A DNA stretch of 64,000 nucleotides from an uncultured Bacillota bacterium (GTDB lineage: Bacteria; Bacillota; Clostridia; Peptostreptococcales; Anaerovoracaceae), in contig CASEFA010000005.1 in assembly GCA_949287095.1 (NCBI GenBank), positions 1 through 64,000 on the forward strand. Direction: 5' to 3'. Both the position numbers and the translations under genes were made by a program. The notes beneath the pieces were generated by a model. It ran no database searches. It saw only the letters and a program-made list of their open reading frames with translations, and was not told the origin of the DNA. Below, in pieces: positions 25,630-34,885 of the stretch. Within the stretch, counting starts at the first letter, position 1. Every line of letters begins with the position of its first letter.

Positions 25630-27480
25630 CTATGCCGAAGCCGAAGCTCCGCTGTCTTCAGCTTCATTCGTTTCGGTTCCTCCGTTCTGTTCGCCGCCGT
25701 CACCCGAGTCGCCTCCGCCGGTTTCTTCACCGGTTTCACCGCCTGATTCACCTCCGGTTTCACCTGATGTACCGCCGGAAGGAGATTTAGCTATTACAAT
25801 ATCTACCGTGGTTCCTGCCTCAAGCTCCGTACCCTGCGGATACTGCTGCTCCATAACCTGACCCGGTTCATAGAGATTGCTTTCCGCGTACTTAGGAATA
25901 CCCAGAACCAGTCCCTGATCCGCAAGAGCCGCTTCAGCCTGATCAACCGTCAGACCCAGAAGAAGCGGCATCTTAGGCTTCGCTTTTCCCTGACTAACTA
26001 CAATGTTGACTGCTGTATCTTTATCCGCTTCCGTTCCCGGACCCGGATCCTGTCCCATGATATATCCTTTTTCATATTCGGCGCTGTAATCCTCGGTTAC
26101 TGTTCCGAGAGTGAAGCCATGATCTTCGAGTATTTTCTCTACGGTACTCTTGTCATACACTTCTCCCAGCAGATTCGGGACCAGTTCTCCTTCAGCGCTT
26201 ATGCTGATATCCACCGTTACCGTCGATCCCTCTTTTACCTTAACGCCTTCCTTTGGAGACTGAGAAACTACTACTCCCGGCTCCTTATCCTCTGTTTCCA
26301 CCTCTTCTCCCATTTCTATCTTAAGTCCGGCAGCCTCAAGCTCATCCTTTGCTTCTTCGTAAGTCATGTCGATGACGCTTGGAATCTCCACGTCTGCCTT
26401 TCCTCCGATAAAGCCAAGTGCATACATACCGCCGACAACAGCCGCAATTACAACGACAGCTGCAACGATTCCTATCGCAATTTTTTTGCCTTTTCCTCCG
26501 CCTTCAGAAGAGTTCTTTTTTGCCGATTTCTTCTGTGTCTTTCCGGATTCTCCGACTATCTTTGCAAGTTCTTCATCGTTATTGTCCTCTGTCCTTACCG
26601 GAATATTGACCATGGTGGAACTCTTGCCCGCTCCGGCAAAAACGCTGTCACCCACCCGGCTTGAGATAAATTCCAGGTTGGAAAGGTCGGAAAGCATCTC
26701 ATCCGCCGTTGCATATCTGTTAGACTGATATTTATCAGTAGCCTTCATGACTATTTGCTCCAGAGCGGGAGGTATTCCCGCTACAAGCTTTGACGGAGGA
26801 GTCATCTCGTTGTTTATGTGCATGAGAGCAACCTGAACCGGATTATCACCGTCAAACGGAACCTTTCCGGTAAGCATTTCATAGAGAACAATGCCCAGAG
26901 AATAAATATCTGAACGCTCATCCACATATGACCCTCTTGCCTGCTCCGGCGAGAAGTAGTGAACGGATCCTATAACCTTGCTTGTCTCCGCCACCATGGT
27001 GGAACTGCTCACGGCTCTTGCAATACCGAAATCTGTCAGTTTAGCCATGCCGTCTGTAGTTATCATAATGTTATGAGGCTTCACGTCTCTGTGCACGATA
27101 TTGTGCTTATGGGCAAGGCTGAGAGCAGAAGCTACCTGCTTGGCTATTTCTATAGCCGTCTTATAGTTAAGCGGACCCTTTTCTGCAATAATATCGCTCA
27201 AAGGTCTTCCGTCCACCAGCTCCATTACGATAAAATGAATGCTGCCTTCCGCTCCAACATCGTATACTCCCACGATGTTTGGATGCTGCAGTCCTGCAGC
27301 GGCCTGGGACTCCCTGTTAAAACTTTCTATAAACTGAGCGTCCTTAGTGAACTCCGGTCTGAGAATCTTTACAGCTATATACCTGTTCAGCAGTCTGTCT
27401 CTGCCTTTATATACGACGGCCATACCGCCTTCGCCTATTTTTTCGACCAGTTCGTACCTGCCCGCAAGTAATTTACTCAT
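25630..27480 (-). CDS. pknB: PASTA-domain Ser/Thr protein kinase
   Basis: A 616-residue membrane kinase from the ATG at 27480, whose first codons overlap the prpC stop by 8 bases; a longer upstream frame lies inside prpC. The kinase domain (about 1-270) has GEGGMAVVYKG, catalytic HRDVKPHN and DFGIA. A Lys-rich linker and one helix (IAIGIVAAVVVIAAVVGGMYALG) are followed by three PASTA repeats that bind cell-wall precursors outside the cell. The final 50 residues are Gly/Glu/Ser/Thr-rich low complexity, unusual for PknB and similar to the tail of the penicillin-binding protein. It likely controls cell-wall synthesis and division together with PrpC. Confidence 0.95.
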   Translation of the reverse strand: MSKLLAGRYELVEKIGEGGMAVVYKGRDRLLNRYIAVKILRPEFTKDAQFIESFNRESQAAAGLQHPNIVGVYDVGAEGSIHFIVMELVDGRPLSDIIAEKGPLNYKTAIEIAKQVASALSLAHKHNIVHRDVKPHNIMITTDGMAKLTDFGIARAVSSSTMVAETSKVIGSVHYFSPEQARGSYVDERSDIYSLGIVLYEMLTGKVPFDGDNPVQVALMHINNEMTPPSKLVAGIPPALEQIVMKATDKYQSNRYATADEMLSDLSNLEFISSRVGDSVFAGAGKSSTMVNIPVRTEDNNDEELAKIVGESGKTQKKSAKKNSSEGGGKGKKIAIGIVAAVVVIAAVVGGMYALGFIGGKADVEIPSVIDMTYEEAKDELEAAGLKIEMGEEVETEDKEPGVVVSQSPKEGVKVKEGSTVTVDISISAEGELVPNLLGEVYDKSTVEKILEDHGFTLGTVTEDYSAEYEKGYIMGQDPGPGTEADKDTAVNIVVSQGKAKPKMPLLLGLTVDQAEAALADQGLVLGIPKYAESNLYEPGQVMEQQYPQGTELEAGTTVDIVIAKSPSGGTSGETGGESGGETGEETGGGDSGDGGEQNGGTETNEAEDSGASASA

Positions 27481-28228
27481 ATATATCTTCCTCCGTAATC
27501 CTGATACATATTGCCGTAATATTATCGCTGCCTCCGTTGAGATTGGCTGTCTCAACCAGCTCTGCACAGATTTCCGACATGGACTTGTCCTGAGTCAGAT
27601 GTGCTATAAGCTCGGGTTCCGTCACCTCTGAATAAAGCCCGTCAGTACATATCAGAACTATGTCGCCTTTTCTGATTTTCACACTGAAAAAATCCGCTTC
27701 TACAACATCATAGGCTCCTATGGCCCGGGTAATCATATTCTTATCATCCCGCTCCATGGCCTCCGCCTTTGTAATTATTCCGGCCTTTACCAGAGTGTTC
27801 ACATAGGTATGATCCTCTGTAATCTGTTCCAGACTGTTTTCCCTGAGAACGTATGCCCGGCTGTCTCCGACGTTGACTATGTAAAGTGAATTCTCTCTGT
27901 TATACGGGACAAAGGCTGCAACTACAGTAGTCGCCATTCCTCTGTTTCGTTTATGCCATCTCGCAACATCCCGGACTCTTCTGTTTGCATCTGAAATGCA
28001 GTCTAAAAAATAATTTCTTATCTCATCCTCCGTCTTAAGAACCTCCACCGGATGTTCCTCCACGAAGTTAGCCACGGAATTAACCGTCGTTCTGCTTGCA
28101 ATCTCCCCGGAGCTGTTTCCTCCAACTCCGTCAGCAACGATGAACACCCTGTCCTCTTTCATAACGAAGAAAGCGTCCTCATTATTGCTTCTACTGATAC
28201 CCTTGTCGGTCTTGAAACCTACTTCCAC
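27473..28228 (-). CDS. prpC: PP2C-family protein phosphatase
   Basis: A 251-residue metal-dependent phosphatase that reverses PknB phosphorylation. Motifs: TDKGISRSNNEDAF, VADGVGGNSSGEIAS, NVGDSRAYVL, ITEDHTYV and CTDGLYSEVT with the metal-binding Asp residues. The start codon is GTG at 28228, 9 bases after AGGAG. It overlaps pknB by 8 bases, so the two are translationally coupled. Confidence 0.95.
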   Translation of the reverse strand: MEVGFKTDKGISRSNNEDAFFVMKEDRVFIVADGVGGNSSGEIASRTTVNSVANFVEEHPVEVLKTEDEIRNYFLDCISDANRRVRDVARWHKRNRGMATTVVAAFVPYNRENSLYIVNVGDSRAYVLRENSLEQITEDHTYVNTLVKAGIITKAEAMERDDKNMITRAIGAYDVVEADFFSVKIRKGDIVLICTDGLYSEVTEPELIAHLTQDKSMSEICAELVETANLNGGSDNITAICIRITEEDIYE

Positions 28229-28255
28229 AGGAAGCTTCTCCTTTCACTAAATACA

Positions 28256-29545
28256 CTATATCCGCTTTCTCATGAGCGCCATAAAGAACCCGTCAGGTCC
28301 GTCCTTCTCAGGTAGGAGCTGTTTCGTATCCACAAGCTCGAAATCCCTGTTTTTCTGAAGGAACTTTCCCATCACATCGGCGTTCTCACACCTGTTAAGA
28401 GTACATGTGCTGTATAACAGCCTCCCCCCTGTCTTAACATAGGCTGAAGCGCTCTGAAGAATATGAAGCTGCTTTTCCGCAAGAGACTTTCCCCGGTCAG
28501 GAACGTCTCTCAGCTTTATTTCAGGTTTTCTCCTGACTACTCCGAGACCGGTGCACGGCACGTCGGCAAGTACGCAGTCAGCCACGCCCGCGAGATCCTC
28601 TCTTACGTGCTCACTGTCAAATACCGCTGATTCTATTATATCTATGCCCAGCCTCTGAGCTCCTTTATCTATAAGATCTATCTTATGATGATGAATGTCC
28701 ATAGCGTATATCACGCCTCTGTTTTCCATCATCTCCGCCATGGCAAATGACTTTCCTCCCGGCGCGGCACAGACGTCCACCACCGTTTCTCCCGGCTTCG
28801 GACCTAAAAGCTCCGCCGCCATGAGTGATGCTTCATCCTGAACACTGAAACAGCCGTCAGAAAACAGCGCAGAATCCAGAAGTCCGCTGCCTTTTACCTT
28901 AAGGCTTACATTTCTCGAAGAATTTTCACCCGGCCACACGGGAAATCCTTCTTCCTTAAGTTCTTCGGTGAGAATCTCCGGAGTCGTCTTAAGAGTATTG
29001 ACTCTGATGTAAAGGGGCGGTGTTGCGTTCCCCTCCTCCAGAAGCTGTTCTGTCTTATCCGCACCGTACTGGTCAAGCCACATATTTACTATCCACGGCG
29101 CATAGGAATACTTTACGGAAAGGTACCCGGCCATATCCCTGTTTCTGTCAGGATACGGAAAATCCTCCCTGAGTTTCAGGTAATTTCTCAGCACTCCGTT
29201 TACGAAGCCGTCCCGTCCGGGAATAATCCGCCTTGCCAGCTTTACCGTTTCGCTTACAGCAGCATAATCCGGCACTGAATTGATAAATTCTATCTGGCAT
29301 ATACCCAGGCGCAGAAGACAAAGAGGCTGTGGTTTAACACTCTTAATCCCCTTGTTAACCAGTCTGTCTATGGCGTAGTCGATAAAAATCTGATTTTCTA
29401 TTACAGCATACACCATCTCCCTGACAAAAGCCGGAGATTCCGGATTATCAAAAACCAGAGTTCTGTTAAGTACTATATTGGAGTATGAGTTTTCCTTCTC
29501 CATCTCAAGCAGAACCCTGTATGCCGTCTTTCGGTTATTATCCAT
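28256..29545 (-). CDS. rsmB: 16S rRNA (cytosine-967-C5) methyltransferase
   Basis: A 429-residue protein with the NusB-like N-terminal RNA-binding domain (about 1-130) and a C-terminal SAM methyltransferase. SAM-binding VDVCAAPGGKSFAMAEMM, the motif LADVPCTGLGVVRRKPE with one catalytic Cys, and STCTLNRCEN with the second Cys are present. It methylates C967 of 16S rRNA. Position between fmt and prpC is the conserved Bacillota order. Confidence 0.96.
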   Translation of the reverse strand: MDNNRKTAYRVLLEMEKENSYSNIVLNRTLVFDNPESPAFVREMVYAVIENQIFIDYAIDRLVNKGIKSVKPQPLCLLRLGICQIEFINSVPDYAAVSETVKLARRIIPGRDGFVNGVLRNYLKLREDFPYPDRNRDMAGYLSVKYSYAPWIVNMWLDQYGADKTEQLLEEGNATPPLYIRVNTLKTTPEILTEELKEEGFPVWPGENSSRNVSLKVKGSGLLDSALFSDGCFSVQDEASLMAAELLGPKPGETVVDVCAAPGGKSFAMAEMMENRGVIYAMDIHHHKIDLIDKGAQRLGIDIIESAVFDSEHVREDLAGVADCVLADVPCTGLGVVRRKPEIKLRDVPDRGKSLAEKQLHILQSASAYVKTGGRLLYSTCTLNRCENADVMGKFLQKNRDFELVDTKQLLPEKDGPDGFFMALMRKRI

Positions 29546-29587
29546 AACGTGGCCTCCGAAAACTGAGATTTACCTGCTACCTATATT

Positions 29588-30520
29588 TTATTGCAATATT
29601 CTCCCGATTTCAATGGCGTTTCCCCTCAAAAAGGCGTCAACGGGCATTTTTTTCTTTCCGGGAGCCTGAATTTCAGTAATCTTAAGTATTCCTCTTTTAA
29701 ATGCTATATCTATTCCTCCCGGGCCTGCAGCCGTAACCGTTCCCGGCGCGGCTTCAAGCTGAGGATCCGTCACTTCGGCGGCCCATACCTTAAGCTGAAC
29801 GCCGCCATAATCGAAATACGTTCCCGGCCACGGGTTGAAGGCCCTAACCTTGCGCTCGGCTTCTTTGGCCGTCTCCCCCGAAAAATCCAGCCTGCCGTCC
29901 TCTTTTCTTATCATGCCCGCATAGCTTGAAAGGGAGTCGTCCTGCTTCTCAGGCGTTATCTCTCCCTTTTCTATGAGGGGAAGTGTCTCTGTCAGAAGCC
30001 TCGCTCCCACCTCGGAAAGCTCGTCCATCAGCTCCGCCGTCGTCTTTTTTTCAATGGAAACTTCAGCCTTTGTCAGCATGTCTCCCGTATCGAGGCCCTC
30101 GGCCATCTGCATTATAGTAACGCCTGTCTTTTCCTTTCCGGAAAGTATTGCGTGCTGAACGGGAGACGCTCCTCTGAATTCCGGAAGGAGGGAGCCGTGA
30201 ATGTTGATACACCCGAACTTCGGAAGTTCCAGAACCTCCTTCGGCAGAATCTGACCGTAAGCCGCAACGATGATTATATCCGGTGCGTACTCTCTGAGAG
30301 CGCTTAAAGACTCTTCGTCTCCCTTTAGCCTTGCGGGCTGGACTACCTTAAGACCCAGCTCCGAAGCCGCCTCCTTTACCGGTGAAGGTATGACCTTCTT
30401 TCCACGGTTTTTCTCCCTGTCGGGCTGGGTGAACACCATACCTATGTCGTATCCCGCCTCCGCGAGAGCCTTGAGGGGCTTTACGGCAAAATCCGGGGTT
30501 CCCATGTAGACTGTCTTCAT
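29588..30520 (-). CDS. fmt: Methionyl-tRNA formyltransferase
   Basis: A 310-residue enzyme that formylates initiator Met-tRNA. The N-terminal Rossmann domain has MGTPDFAVKPL, the catalytic block INIHGSLLPEFRGASPVQHAI and LDTGDML; the C-terminal OB-like tRNA-binding domain starts at about 205 with FNPWPGTYF. It follows def by 15 bases, the usual def-fmt pair. Confidence 0.96.
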   Translation of the reverse strand: MKTVYMGTPDFAVKPLKALAEAGYDIGMVFTQPDREKNRGKKVIPSPVKEAASELGLKVVQPARLKGDEESLSALREYAPDIIIVAAYGQILPKEVLELPKFGCINIHGSLLPEFRGASPVQHAILSGKEKTGVTIMQMAEGLDTGDMLTKAEVSIEKKTTAELMDELSEVGARLLTETLPLIEKGEITPEKQDDSLSSYAGMIRKEDGRLDFSGETAKEAERKVRAFNPWPGTYFDYGGVQLKVWAAEVTDPQLEAAPGTVTAAGPGGIDIAFKRGILKITEIQAPGKKKMPVDAFLRGNAIEIGRILQ

Positions 30521-30535
30521 AATCTCTCCCGCCTT

Positions 30536-31009
30536 CTATTCTTCCTCGTCGTCCTGAGGATTTCTTATGTTGGTGGCCTTGTCTGTGTATAAGATGCCGT
30601 CCAGGTGGTCGTATTCGTGGCACATAACAACGGCGTCAAAGCCTTCAAACTCGTACTCCTGTCTGTTTCCGTCAAGGTCAAGAGCCGTAATCTTTATCTT
30701 TTCCGGCCTTTCCACGGTTCCGCAGAGTCCCGGAACGGAAAGACACGCCTCGTCTCCCGTCTGAGTCCCTTCTTTTTCCGTGATTTCCGGATTTATCATA
30801 AAGTATACTCTGTCAGGCTCAGGTTCTGCCACGAACATCCTTCTCATGACGCCCACCTGAGGCCCGGCAATACCCACTCCCATTTCGGCTCTCATGGTAT
30901 CCAGCATATCCTCCATGGTCATTCTTATGTGGTCGTTTACCTCTGTTATCTCTCTGCATTTCTTTCTTAAGATGGGATCTCCCTCTTTTACAACGTTTCT
31001 GATTGCCAT
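30536..31009 (-). CDS. def: Peptide deformylase
   Basis: A 157-residue metalloenzyme that removes formyl groups from nascent proteins. The three motifs are GIAGPQVGV, EACLSVPG (the Cys metal ligand; Ala replaces the usual Gly) and HEYDHLDG with two His ligands. The ATG follows AAGGAG. Normal length. Confidence 0.96.
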   Translation of the reverse strand: MAIRNVVKEGDPILRKKCREITEVNDHIRMTMEDMLDTMRAEMGVGIAGPQVGVMRRMFVAEPEPDRVYFMINPEITEKEGTQTGDEACLSVPGLCGTVERPEKIKITALDLDGNRQEYEFEGFDAVVMCHEYDHLDGILYTDKATNIRNPQDDEEE

Positions 31010-31025
31010 TTTCTATTATCTCCTT

Positions 31026-33029
31026 CTATATCATCCCATACGGATTTATATCTATGGAAAGGGGTTCGTACTTCCTTTCGGCCATGTTGTCCGACAAAGC
31101 GTTCAGGTAATATACAAATCTGTTCCTCTCCCCCTTGGGGCACTTTAAAAGCAGCCTGAACGCAAATCCGTCTCTGTTCTTCGGCCCACGGCTCTCTCTC
31201 GGCCCCAGGATTTTTCCCCCGGCCTCCTCAAAGCCTTTTTTTGTGAGGAACCTTACCGTTTCGTCGGCCTGGTTCTCCGCCGCTTCCATGTTCTTACTAA
31301 ATGTATCCACGGCGATTATATCTGAAAAAGGCGGATACTTCATCAGCCTTCTCATTTTGATTTCCTCCCTGTAAAAACCTTCGTAGTCATAGGCCGCCGC
31401 AGCCTTTACGGCCGTGTTTTCGGGGTCCGTTGTCTGAACTATCACTCTGCCCTTTCCGTCTCCTCTTCCGGCTCTCCCCGAAACCTGGGTAATGAGCTGA
31501 AAGGTTCTCTCCGGCGACCTGTAGTCCGGTATGTTAAGGCTCACGTCGGCGTCAATGACTCCCACAAGGCCTACGTTCTTAAAGTCCAGACCCTTGGCTA
31601 CTATCTGGGTTCCTATGAGAATGTCCGTCTTTCCGCTTCCGAAATCCTTTAAAATCCTGCCTATCTCGCTTCTTTTTACCGCAGTATCCAGGTCAAGCCT
31701 GTCTACGGAAGCTTCCGGAAACATTTCCGAAACCTGTTCGGTGACCTTCTCCGTTCCCTTGCCGCTGTACTTCAGCTTTCCGCCGCACTCGGGGCACTCC
31801 CTTGCCGCCGGGAACTTCCTTCCGCAGTAGTGACATACGGCCGCGTTTTCCCGTTTATGATATGCAAGGGATATTCCGCAGTCCGGACATTTCAGCGGAG
31901 CTCCGCATTCTTCACAGAATATGTAGGGAGAATAGCCCCGTCTGTTTAAAAAGAGGATTACCTGACGGCCCGCCTTAAGCTCATCGCCAACGAGCCGGTG
32001 AAGCTTTCTGCTTATGACGGTAAAGTTTCCCGCTCTTATCTCGTCCTTCATGTCGACGATTTCCACATCCGGAAGAGGATTTTCGTTGTATCTCTTCTCA
32101 AGCCTTAAAAGCCTGTATATACCTTCCTCCGCTCTGTAATATGAAACCACCGAAGGCGTCGCGCTTCCCGCTATGAGGACGCCGTCGCAGGCCATTAGCC
32201 TTTTCACAGCGATGTCTACAGCTTCGTACTTCGGAGTCATGTCGGACTTGTACGTGGCTTCGTGCTCCTCGTCCATGACGATGAGGCCTATGTTTTCCGC
32301 AGGAGCAAAGACTGCCATCCTCGCCCCGATTATTATGTCGGCTTCTCCCTTTCTGATCCTCGTCCATTCGTCGAACCGTTCTCTGCCTGTAAGCCGGCTG
32401 TGCAAAACGGCGATGCGGTCTTTCCCAAACCTTCCGATAAACCTTTCCGTTATCTGTCCGGCAAGGGCTATCTCGGGAACCAGGATTATGACCTTTCTTC
32501 CGAGAGCGAGAGTTCTTTCCGCAGCCCGCATATATACTTCCGTCTTTCCGCTTCCCGTTACGCCGTAGAGAAGAAAATTCTCCTGCTTTCTCTCTTCCAG
32601 AGCCTCATATATCTCATTTAAAACATTCTTCTGCTCCGGAGTAAGCCGGGATATATCCTGAGACTCGCCCTCTCTGTCCTTTAGAGGCTTCTTTTCCTTT
32701 CCCGGTTTCGGAGGCTTTCCAGAAGGCACGAAGCAGCGGACGGCATCGATATACTTTATGGCGTACCTCTGCTTCATCCACATGCATGTTTCGACCATTT
32801 CCGGGGTGAGGGATATAAAATCGCTGACGCTTACTATGTCCTTTATCTTAGATACGTCACAGGACGGAGTAACATCGGTCTGAAAAACGTAGGCGTCCTT
32901 TTCGCCTTTGCCCTTTCCGAATGTAACCTTGACTCCGTCCCCGATTTTCACGCTGTCAGGCGCTCTGTATGTGTAGAAAACGTCTGTGAATCTGGATTTA
33001 TTGTTGATTACTACGTTTACATATTTCAT
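31026..33029 (-). CDS. priA: Primosomal protein N' (replication restart helicase)
   Basis: A 667-residue PriA, somewhat short for the family (about 730-800), with a compact N-terminal DNA-binding domain. Helicase motifs: GVTGSGKTEVYM (Walker A), MDEEHEATYKSD, GSATPSV, and the late motifs QVSGRAGRGDG. Eight zinc-binding Cys lie in CEECGAPLKCPDC and CHYCGRKFP-CPEC. It reloads the replisome at stalled forks. First gene of the priA-def-fmt run, 16 bases before def. The ribosome site at the start is weak. Confidence 0.95.
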   Translation of the reverse strand: MKYVNVVINNKSRFTDVFYTYRAPDSVKIGDGVKVTFGKGKGEKDAYVFQTDVTPSCDVSKIKDIVSVSDFISLTPEMVETCMWMKQRYAIKYIDAVRCFVPSGKPPKPGKEKKPLKDREGESQDISRLTPEQKNVLNEIYEALEERKQENFLLYGVTGSGKTEVYMRAAERTLALGRKVIILVPEIALAGQITERFIGRFGKDRIAVLHSRLTGRERFDEWTRIRKGEADIIIGARMAVFAPAENIGLIVMDEEHEATYKSDMTPKYEAVDIAVKRLMACDGVLIAGSATPSVVSYYRAEEGIYRLLRLEKRYNENPLPDVEIVDMKDEIRAGNFTVISRKLHRLVGDELKAGRQVILFLNRRGYSPYIFCEECGAPLKCPDCGISLAYHKRENAAVCHYCGRKFPAARECPECGGKLKYSGKGTEKVTEQVSEMFPEASVDRLDLDTAVKRSEIGRILKDFGSGKTDILIGTQIVAKGLDFKNVGLVGVIDADVSLNIPDYRSPERTFQLITQVSGRAGRGDGKGRVIVQTTDPENTAVKAAAAYDYEGFYREEIKMRRLMKYPPFSDIIAVDTFSKNMEAAENQADETVRFLTKKGFEEAGGKILGPRESRGPKNRDGFAFRLLLKCPKGERNRFVYYLNALSDNMAERKYEPLSIDINPYGMI

Positions 33030-33058
33030 CTTTCGTAAACTTGCTTCACTCTTTGCTC

Positions 33059-34069
33059 CTACAGGAGGAATATACCGCTCTTCCTGCAGTCCTCCACCAT
33101 ATCTTCAGGCCACACGCTAACCTGAACCTCCCCTATATGGGCTTTTCTCAGGAAGTACATGCAGAGTCTGCTCTGTCCGATTCCTCCGCCTATGGAGTAC
33201 GGAAGCTCGCCGTTAAGCACGGCCTTCTGGAATGCAAGCTCCCTTCTGTCGTCGGCCCCGGCAAGTCTAAGCTGTCTGTCCATGGCGTCGGCGTCTACTC
33301 TGATTCCCATGGAGGAAATCTCAAAGGCTCTTTCAAGTACGTCGTTCCACAGGATGATGTCACCGTTAAGCTCCCAGTCGTCGTAGTCCGGAGATCTTCC
33401 ATCGTGCTTTTCGCCTGACTTCAGAGCTCCTCCTATCTTCTCGATGAATACGGCTCCGTGAGCCTTGCAGATGAGATCCTCTCTCTCTTTAGGAGTCTTG
33501 TCCGGATAAAGGTCTTCCAGCTCCTGGGTGGTTATAAAGTATATCTCGTTAGGAATTTCCGTCTGAATGTCCCTGTAAAGCCTGTTAACGTAGTCGCCCA
33601 GGTTCTTTATGGCGTTGTATATAGTTATTACGGTTTCGTGAAGATATTCCGTGGTTCTCTGCTCTCTGGTTATAACTTTCTCCCAGTCCCACTGGTCCAC
33701 GTATACAGAGTGCAGATTGTCAAGCTCTTCATCTCTTCTGATGGCATTCATGTCGGTGTATATGCCGTTTCCCGGTTTTATTCCGTATTTACCTAAAGCC
33801 ATGCGCTTCCACTTTGCGAGAGACTGAACTATTTCGACCTTTCTTTCGTCCATGTCCTTAAGGGTAAATTCCACCCTTCTCTCTACGCCGTTCAGATTGT
33901 CGTTCAGTCCGGATTCAGGAAGGACGAAAAGCGGTGCGGACACACGTCTTAAGTTAAGTCCGTATGCCAGTTCCTGCTGAAAATAGTCCTTGATCTTCTT
34001 GATTGCTCTCTGAGTTTCCACCGGCCCGATTACAGATTTATAATTCTCCGGTCTGATTAGCTGTGACAT
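33059..34069 (-). CDS. asnA: Aspartate--ammonia ligase
   Basis: A 336-residue ammonia-dependent asparagine synthetase related to class II aminoacyl-tRNA synthetases. Family blocks: [18 protein letters not shown] at the start, [30 protein letters not shown] and [23 protein letters not shown] at the end. It makes asparagine from aspartate, ammonia and ATP. AGGAGG precedes the ATG. It is 29 bases upstream of priA in the same direction. Confidence 0.96.
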   Translation of the reverse strand: MSQLIRPENYKSVIGPVETQRAIKKIKDYFQQELAYGLNLRRVSAPLFVLPESGLNDNLNGVERRVEFTLKDMDERKVEIVQSLAKWKRMALGKYGIKPGNGIYTDMNAIRRDEELDNLHSVYVDQWDWEKVITREQRTTEYLHETVITIYNAIKNLGDYVNRLYRDIQTEIPNEIYFITTQELEDLYPDKTPKEREDLICKAHGAVFIEKIGGALKSGEKHDGRSPDYDDWELNGDIILWNDVLERAFEISSMGIRVDADAMDRQLRLAGADDRRELAFQKAVLNGELPYSIGGGIGQSRLCMYFLRKAHIGEVQVSVWPEDMVEDCRKSGIFLL

Positions 34070-34105
34070 AGTTTTTCCTCCTTTTATACTGCCAGGTCGT
34101 TAAAG

Positions 34106-34759
34106 TTACTCCCTGGAAAATTCACATCCGCAGAAGTTCTGTCTATAGAGGCTGTACTCTCTGGAAAGCTGGACACTTCGCTGAAATCCCGCCTTCTTCT
34201 TGAAATCCATATCCAGAAATTCCGTCTTGTATTTCTCCGCCATTTCCTTTCCGATGCCCGATATGAGCTGGTAGTTTTTATGAGGGCTTACCGTGAGAGT
34301 CGTGGTAAAGAACCTGAACTCCTTCTCCGAAGCAACCCTGGCGGTTTCCTCCAGTCTCATTCTGAAACAAAGGGAGCAGCGTTTTCCCCCTTCGGGTTCG
34401 TCCGCAAAGGGCGCCGCAATCTCAAGGTACCTTTCCGGGTCGTACTTTCCCTCCATAAAGCTGATTTTCGATACGCAGCTTTTCGATGCGTTGTACTCGT
34501 TTATGAACCTTATCTGCTCGTCTCTTCGCTTTATGTATTCGGCATTATCCGTTATGCACGGGTTATAGTAAAACACGGTAATCTCGTAATCGGGAGCCAG
34601 TCTCTCTATTACCGAAGTACTGCAGGGTCCGCAGCAGCTGTGAAGAAGAAGAGACGGTCTCATCTTTTCCTTTCCCGCATTCATATATGATTCCGAAAGA
34701 CAGTCGCTGCCGCCGCACTCAATGCCGAAACACCAGCCTGCCGTCTTTTTTTCTTTCAT
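34106..34759 (-). CDS. queH: Epoxyqueuosine reductase QueH
   Basis: A 217-residue DUF208 protein; the ATG at 34759 follows AGGAGG by 7 bases. Family hallmarks are the double Cys LLHSCCGPCSTSVIE, YYNPCITDNAEY, the Cys pair RCSLCFRMRLEETA and a terminal CGCEFS. QueH reduces epoxyqueuosine to queuosine in tRNA and replaces QueG in many Clostridia. The first 33 residues carry an extra Cys-rich segment (WCFGIECGGSDC) that is not part of the core; an internal ATG (MRPSLLLHSCC) is an alternative start. Confidence 0.88.
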   Translation of the reverse strand: MKEKKTAGWCFGIECGGSDCLSESYMNAGKEKMRPSLLLHSCCGPCSTSVIERLAPDYEITVFYYNPCITDNAEYIKRRDEQIRFINEYNASKSCVSKISFMEGKYDPERYLEIAAPFADEPEGGKRCSLCFRMRLEETARVASEKEFRFFTTTLTVSPHKNYQLISGIGKEMAEKYKTEFLDMDFKKKAGFQRSVQLSREYSLYRQNFCGCEFSRE

Positions 34760-34825
34760 TTTCCGCCTCCTGAAACAAAGCTCACTAATCAATAAATTAT
34801 ACCATAACAGCCTTCTAAAAAAAAG

Positions 34826-34868
34826 AGCGCGCCGGGGTCTTTTTTCTTAAAGATTGTTCCCGGGCGCA
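34826..34868 (-). terminator. Intrinsic terminator after the 620-residue membrane protein
   Basis: A GC-rich stem (GTGCGCCCGGG with CCCCGGCGCGC) and an A/T loop are followed on the minus strand by CTTTTTTTT. Confidence 0.85.
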
Positions 34869-34885
34869 CACTTTGCCTTATGTAT

